Of a DNA stretch of 64,000 bases, positions 58,968 through 64,000 are shown piece after piece (position 1 is the stretch's first letter; every line of letters begins with the position of its first letter). The notes beneath the pieces are model-generated. The model did no database searches. It was not told where the DNA came from and was given only the letters and a program-made list of their open reading frames with translations. Made by a program: the position numbers and the translations under genes. The DNA is from Hawksworthiomyces lignivorus. Lineage: Eukaryota > Ascomycota > Sordariomycetes > Ophiostomatales > Ophiostomataceae. The stretch spans positions 992,001 to 1,056,000 of the forward strand of contig NTMA01000002.1 in assembly GCA_002917075.1 (NCBI GenBank). Reading direction: 5' to 3'.

Positions 58968-60219
58968 GGGTCTGCGTGCATTTCCGTGTCCCTTCATGCT
59001 TTCTTTCTCTTGTAACATTGTGTGTGTCTATTTGTGTTTACGAAGACTATTCCCCCATTGTTATGGAGTCCGCTTTCTTGGATATGTCATCTATTTTACT
59101 TCTATGGTTATGTTTCTTCTCCTTAACTCTCTGTACTATCATCAGCACTTCCGTTGCATGGTCTTTTTTTCCCCTGCCCTTCTTCCATTTTCGACGCTCT
59201 CTATTATTATAATTTCTTTTGTTTCCTTTTCTGTGGGACGCATTTTACGACCGGAATTCGACTTCCTTTTCTCTTCTTTATACCTCTTTTGGGTGGCTTG
59301 TGAGACCATTGGTGTCTATTCTTGGGGCTCAAGTTTCTTCAAAAGCGGCGTTGCGATTTACGCTTGTGGCAGCTATGAGTTTTGAAAGAACAAAGTGTAT
59401 ATTATCCTTGACATATTATATAAAATGAACACCCTATTGCGAGGCCGAACTGTTGCACTGTTGGACACAAGCCTTCGATATTCGGCACTGCCGATAGCGA
59501 GACGTCACTCTCATGCGTAAGATGCGAGACTACGAGAGTACGGAATAATACTTGTACGAGCCTGTCACATCCGCTCACTCTTGATTCTTTCTTTTCCTCG
59601 CAGATCAATTAATCTCGCTTCGCGTCGAGTTTTGTCTCTTCTTCGTACTCCTCTCTTTAGATGCTTATTATATTTGCATCCCTTTTGGATGCAGATATGA
59701 AGCTCAGCTCAGTACAGATCTACAGCATGCCTCCATCGCCACCACGATCTGGGTATGGCAAGAAAGAGTGCCTAGGTCGGAGCTCGACAAGAGATCTAGC
59801 CGATGCATTTTGAAATTGGCAAATTATTTTCTCAGTTCTCGCTTAGATTGTTACAGCGAACTTGAAAGTTTTTGGCCGCAAACAATAATGTTAGAAAGCA
59901 ACATGTTGTTATTAGTCCGTTTCCTTGGCATCTAGATCACACTCTCTTGAGATAATTTCACCATGTAGGATATAACTGTTATGTATCTTTTTTCTTGTTT
60001 CGTGTGCTATATATCTATTTCTCTCAACCATCTTCCTCCTAGTCCCCATCGAGTGTTGAATATCTCCCGTCTCTCCATATGTGATCACAACACCACAACC
60101 ACTCGCATAGCTAGACAGTAGAGAAGGTTTGGGACTATGCTGTTTTATTATTATTTTTTCTTTAACATACTAACACAATTTTTATCTTCTTCTTTCTCTT
60201 CTTTCTATGACCTCTAGCT
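58968..60219. other. intergenic between Tea4/Bud14 and the small secreted-type gene
   Basis: This is AT-rich and T-rich on the + strand. The first part should hold the Tea4 3' UTR and the last 250 bases the leader of the small gene at 60220. Hydrophobic open frames at 58976-59428 reflect T-rich sequence and I do not call them. Confidence 0.55.
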
Positions 60220-60708
60220 ATGAGGCTACTGGAGGGTGCTATGGCAGCCGCCGCCGCCACCGCGCTGTACTACCTAGACTGTGCTATCCCGACAGCAGCC
60301 GCACGCATTATTCTTCCTGTATCTGCTGTCACTGCCAATAGTCATCGTTCATTTTCTCAGAAGTCCCGAGATGACATCAATTACCAACCACGCTCTCCGG
60401 GGACTGTGGGAGGTGGAGAGAACATTGTCGCCATTGTGGCCATAACCGCTACGACAGATAGAAATACAGAGGCCACTAACGTGCTCCATGGGCCAACGGA
60501 AGAGACGACCACTGCTTTTGGCCTTCCGCCGACCTCTTGCGATCTCCGCTACTGCGGTGCGGACGGCACCTCTTACTGCATGTACTGGGGCGGCTACACC
60601 TCGTACGACGTAGCCCAGCGGCGGCCAGTGCCTGGCGAGACGCAGACAGCATTTGCGCTATGTGACGGAGGTCCAACAACCACGACCGACCACGATCCTA
60701 ACAGATGA
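60220..60708 (+). CDS. small Cys-containing, probably secreted protein
   Basis: One exon of 162 aa with ATG at 60220; a second in-frame ATG at 60241 is possible. The N-terminus is Ala-rich and hydrophobic (MAAAAATALYYLDCAIP, AAARIILPVSAV), a weak signal peptide or anchor. The C-terminal third carries a Cys-patterned block, CDLRYCGADGTSYCMYWGGY, continuing to PGETQTAFALC, with aromatic and Gly residues between. This has the look of small secreted proteins of plant- or insect-associated fungi, but I cannot name a family. A Thr-rich stretch precedes it. The gene converges on the GH131 gene. The 5' end is uncertain: an upstream exon supplying a better signal peptide would be possible. Confidence 0.62.
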   Translation: MRLLEGAMAAAAATALYYLDCAIPTAAARIILPVSAVTANSHRSFSQKSRDDINYQPRSPGTVGGGENIVAIVAITATTDRNTEATNVLHGPTEETTTAFGLPPTSCDLRYCGADGTSYCMYWGGYTSYDVAQRRPVPGETQTAFALCDGGPTTTTDHDPNR

Positions 60709-61151
60709 GGACAGATGAAATTGAAAGCAAGAATACGTATATGCATGAATAGGGCCGCCTACACTACTAAACTGGGATGTGAAAGTGAAGGACAGAATCG
60801 TTAGATAGTGGAAGGCTGAGGGGTCTAATAATTGGCGACAAGAGCAGGATGGTTTTGACGATTCCTTCGTATGGTTCTCGGTAGTCTAGCTGATCTGATA
60901 GCAATCAACCCGGGGTACGAAAAATTGAGATGCATCGTGGCCGTCTTCTCCACAGCATACTTTCCTCTGACTTGAGTCGTGATGTGGCGACCTACTTCTG
61001 ACAGATACGTCTAGAATGCAGCATACGAATAGCCGAGATATATCAAAACAGGTGATTCTCAGATGACGATAACAACAAAGTAACAAGTTCCAATGTAGGT
61101 ACACAATGTATCATGTCCCGCTTATCCCTTCGCATCACGACAATCTCACGA
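60709..61151. other. intergenic, convergent 3' regions
   Basis: A 443-base interval between the small secreted-type gene (+) and the GH131 gene (-). It should hold both 3' UTRs. I see no gene or repeat. Confidence 0.6.
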
Positions 61152-62033
61152 CTACGCCGCCGGACCACCGATAGTGGTGGTCACGGGCCCTGTCTCAATA
61201 TACACACCGGAGAAGTAGAAGTCCTCTGTGCTGTCACTGTAGCCGGAGCGCGGCAGCTCCAGCACGCCCAGGTGCCAGTCGGCGCCGTTGGACGATGCGG
61301 ACACCGAGACGGGCGCTACGACTTGCTTGAGCGGGTCGCCGCCTTCGGAGTGCCAGAAGCCGACTTTCCCGGAGAAGTCCTGCCTCGTGTCAGCGGGACA
61401 CAGTCTTGGGATATCTGGCTGTGTTGCAGAACGGAAGATGCAAATAAGACAAAAAAAGGGGTCTCGACTCACAATCTCGTAGGCCACGTTGTGCCAGACG
61501 TCGGGCTTCCACTCGGTCTTCCACTGGCTCTTCTGGCTCACCATCCACTGCAGGTTGGGGTTGCTGGTGCCCTGCTCGCCGCTGATCCAGCCGTACTTGA
61601 GCTCTGTGAAGTGGCTCTCGAAGAAGCAGATCTGGTGCTCGCGGTTGACGCTGGGCGCATCCTTGTCCTTGCGCATGATGGAGAAGTGGTAGGTCACCTT
61701 GCCGCTGGCGATGGCGGCCTTGGTCTGGGGGATCAGCTCGGTGCGGCGCATGGTCTGGCCGTTCCAGAAAGAGGTGGAGTCGAGAGTGAAGCGGGCCCCC
61801 TGCTTGCTGACCGTGTCATTAGGGTTCTTGTAGTCGGCTGACAGCGAGATATACTTGTCGACGGTGGCGGAGCCGTGAATGTAGTACTGGTAGGGGCCGA
61901 CCTGGTTGGACCAAGACCACTTGTTGAGATCGGAAGCGGAGGTGAAATCATTGAATCGCCCATCCCAGATGACGGCGCCCTGGGCGGCACTGCCCAGGGA
62001 AGACAGCAACAGCAGGCTGCCAGAGAATTTCAT
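61152..62033 (-). CDS. secreted GH131-family beta-glucanase
   Basis: Exons 62033-61473 and 61379-61152 join in phase 0 to 262 aa; the intron is GTGAGT..CAG (93 nt) with a GCTGAC-type branch site. A signal peptide is clear (MKFSGSLLLLSSLGSAAQG, cut before AVIWDG). The mature chain has the GH131 pattern: VIWDGRFNDFTSASDLNKW, WSNQVGPYQYYIHGS, TMRRTELIP, VTYHFSIMRK, HQICFFESHFTELKYGW and GFWHSEGG. Family 131 enzymes are fungal beta-sandwich glycoside hydrolases acting on beta-1,3/1,4/1,6-glucans, secreted during growth on plant material or cell-wall remodelling. Length fits a single-domain enzyme without a carbohydrate-binding module. Assignment to family is firm; exact substrate is inferred. The small secreted-type gene lies tail-to-tail downstream. 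Confidence 0.93.
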   Translation of the reverse strand: MKFSGSLLLLSSLGSAAQGAVIWDGRFNDFTSASDLNKWSWSNQVGPYQYYIHGSATVDKYISLSADYKNPNDTVSKQGARFTLDSTSFWNGQTMRRTELIPQTKAAIASGKVTYHFSIMRKDKDAPSVNREHQICFFESHFTELKYGWISGEQGTSNPNLQWMVSQKSQWKTEWKPDVWHNVAYEIVSRDPFFCLICIFRSATQPDIPRLCPADTRQDFSGKVGFWHSEGGDPLKQVVAPVSVSASSNGADWHLGVLELPRSGYSDSTEDFYFSGVYIETGPVTTTIGGPAA

Positions 62034-62700
62034 TGCGGCGGCAGAGACGACGAAGACAGCGAAGTAAAAAGGAGGAATGAAGAGCTTCGCCAGGGGGGTA
62101 AAGAGTGCGCACAACAAGTGGAGGAGACTGTCAGGTTGTGGAAAATGGTAACTGGAAGAGGAAGTAGTAAAAGAGTCGACCTAGAAGAAAAGAACAACAG
62201 GAGCAGGGAGGTAGCTGGCGGCATAAAACTATCGTAAATTAACACTTCTCATTTCCCTCCTCTTCGTTACCCGTACCCGGAAGGACTAGGTCTTTCATAA
62301 CCTCCACGTCTCCACGTTCCAAGCCGTTGCAGGCGCCGATAGACGAAAAAGTCCACCCTAAGACCATCGTGACAAGTCCCTCCTACTGGCTATCAACGTT
62401 TGCAGAGTGGTTGACCACCTCTAGCCCAATCTGAAATTGAGAATTCTTGTTTAGAAAGGCATATGAGATGTATGACTGTCTACTAGACTCTCGGGCACCC
62501 AACTTGATGGCCTTCCCTCGCGGATGTAAGGCTCCGTCACAAGATGGGGGATTTCTCTCCTCTTAAGGATGTGGGGAGCTTTCCCGTGCGATTAATACAT
62601 GTGAACATATAACATGTATATACATTCAAATACAGTTCCCCTGGGTGCATGTGGTATTGATTTAGCCTAAGGGAACACGGAGCGGTGCAGGAGAGCTTTC

Positions 62701-62702
<2 letters not shown>

Positions 62703-62741
<39 letters not shown>
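62703..62741. repeat. 39-base A homopolymer
   Basis: An uninterrupted A run followed by CGTAAC, a second A run and GGAAAGAAAG-like purine microsatellite. It could be a simple microsatellite or the 3' tail of an old retroposed sequence; no target-site duplication was identified. Confidence 0.85.
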
Positions 62742-62742
<1 letters not shown>

Positions 62743-62933
62743 GTAACAAAAAAAAAAGGAAGAAAGAAAGAAAAAGGAAGGAAAGAGATGAAAATGAAAC
62801 TGAACAATAAACATTGTGGTGGCGACATGCAGCTCACTTTCTCCGAAGAGATGTCACGACCAAGAAAAAACAGGTGTACCGTCAGCCGGTTCCCCATCGC
62901 TAATAACGGGGGAAAGGCAACAAACCGCAATAC

Positions 62934-63873
62934 TACGGAGTACCGAGGGCTCGTTCATGATACAAAGAAGGGTATTCAGGGCAGAGACCGTACGACAAAA
63001 AGAAGGATGTTCACCTGTAATGCTATTAACCTCCAATAGGTCTCAGAACTAGTGCGAAAGAAAAGGTATCAAGGAGCAGAAGAGAATACGGAGTAGAGAA
63101 CAATAGAATCCTTCCAAAAAAAAAAATTCTGCTTGAATTTTCATTGCTGGAAGGAGGCGGGAAGGCGAGCATTCTGATAAGAACGAGTGCTAATTTACTG
63201 TCGGGACAATAATTACCAGTATATTCTAAAAGCCACGATATATCAAGGCAAAACGTGCTAAAAGTAAAAGCCGGTGGTGGTTTGAGAAAGGAAGAGTAAA
63301 CATCGACTGGAAAGTCAAAGTTACCATAACCGTCTATTCGACCTTGTACAGCTGAGCGTACCATCGTTTAAACCACGTTTTTCTATCCGGGGCTCCGAGA
63401 TAATCGTCGATGGACGAGGAGATGCAGGTCTGAATTGATGATAAAATATTGGTATGAAGATGGGCGCCTAGTGAGCTTAGCAAAGCAACATCGCCCAGAT
63501 ACATAAGCGAATGTCCCGACAGTGTGGTTAGTGGATTGGATAGGTAGGATGCCGCGAGCAAGGGGTGGTGTGAAGGTGCTGAAAAAATTAGCAGGCAAGG
63601 TGAGCAAGACGTACTCTTCCAAGCAAGCAATAAAGAGTAGAAAGAGCCTCTTCTACGGAGTATATCGTATCCTAAATTACTAATCTCACCCAATCCTAAC
63701 TTTAGACCACTTCTTTCCAGATATAATGCTTAAGGAGTTGAGTTGGTGCTATGAATGAACTTGCAAGCTTGGAAGAAGGCAGCTGCAGAAAGGATACTCT
63801 ATTTTCAAGACACTCTGGACTCTGCTCAGATAAGGTGCTTCTGCCATTCTGTAAAGTTACATAGTACTCCGTA
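62934..63873. repeat. cluster of four TACGGAGTA-type motifs
   Basis: TACGGAGTA occurs at 62934-62942, 63087-63095 and 63654-63662, and TACTCCGTA at 63865-63873. Four exact copies in under 1 kb of non-coding DNA make this the densest group in the window. Confidence 0.88.
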
Positions 63874-64000
63874 CTGGCACAGTGCAGTAATAAAAGTATG
63901 CGCAAGGCAAAAAGACATTACCAAGGCCCCGGCCCGAGCAGAAGACACTAGGAAAGAGGATGGTCCACAATGGATGTGCACTCGCACAGCGTAGCATTAA

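Larger units (their letters stand above)
62034..64000. other. right-end intergenic region
   Basis: The first few hundred bases should be the promoter and leader of the GH131 gene (-). A 39-base A run (62703-62741) and adjacent A/G-rich microsatellite follow. Four TACGGAGTA-type motifs lie at 62934-63873. A minus-strand frame ending near 63334 looks partly protein-like after an acceptor-like CTAATTTTTTCAG near 63575, but I cannot assign it. The window ends without a complete further gene. Confidence 0.5.

Noticed and set aside
1..64000. Bacterial-type systems: operons, CRISPR, prophage, insertion sequences
   Set aside because: Spliced genes, eukaryotic nuclear protein families and gene spacing show a fungal nuclear genome; no such elements were seen.

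Overview
The window is nuclear DNA of a filamentous ascomycete (Pezizomycotina, most likely Sordariomycetes). The evidence is short GT-AG introns of about 50-250 bases with CTAAC/CTGAC-like branch points, compact genes with disordered low-complexity tails, C/T-rich tracts ahead of start codons, and protein families typical of that group (Ste50, an Nhx1-type exchanger, Pds5, Snf5, Rco1, an RRM-Puf protein, Tea4/Bud14, GH131). I see no operons, ribosome-binding sites, CRISPR arrays, rRNA genes or convincing tRNA genes. No complete transposon is evident. Exon boundaries were read by eye from splice signals and frame continuity. In all seven multi-exon genes given a family name below, and in the spliced genes at 13489 and 61152, the joined exons keep frame to the stop.

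Layout: 1556-3226 (+) Ste50 MAPK adaptor; 4453-6063 (-) unknown conserved-looking protein; 7699-10242 (-) endosomal Na+(K+)/H+ exchanger; 11393-12829 (+) mRNA capping guanylyltransferase; 13489-14545 (-) Ser/Thr-rich membrane protein; 17143-21918 (+) cohesin regulator Pds5; 22828-25612 (-) Snf5-type remodeler subunit; 26524-28294 (+) Ebp1/PA2G4 family; 31522-38805 (+) Rco1-like double-PHD protein; 40066-44001 (-) RRM-Puf RNA-binding protein; 47309-48408 (+) a tentative unrecognised gene; 48740-51829 (-) unknown single-pass membrane protein; 55105-58967 (+) Tea4/Bud14 SH3 polarity protein; 60220-60708 (+) small secreted-type protein; 61152-62033 (-) GH131 glucanase. Gene-free intervals of 0.4-3.3 kb hold promoters, UTRs and simple repeats.

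The genes are mostly conserved single-copy housekeeping genes and do not form a pathway. Four of them act on chromatin or chromosomes (Pds5, Snf5, Rco1 and possibly the Ebp1 homologue) and lie together at 17-39 kb, but their orientations and separate promoters do not suggest co-regulation. Ste50 and Tea4/Bud14 both serve polarity and morphogenesis signalling. The GH131 gene and the small secreted-type gene at the right end form a convergent pair facing the cell exterior.

I did not find a convincing undescribed multi-gene system. The points most worth a second look are an over-represented 9-bp motif (TACGGAGTA) found only between genes, three 13-bp CCAAT-bearing tandem repeats in a divergent promoter, a perfect 20-bp palindrome, two large proteins of unknown family, a possible hidden multi-exon gene at 47-48.4 kb, and splice ambiguities in the Tea4 and Rco1 genes.
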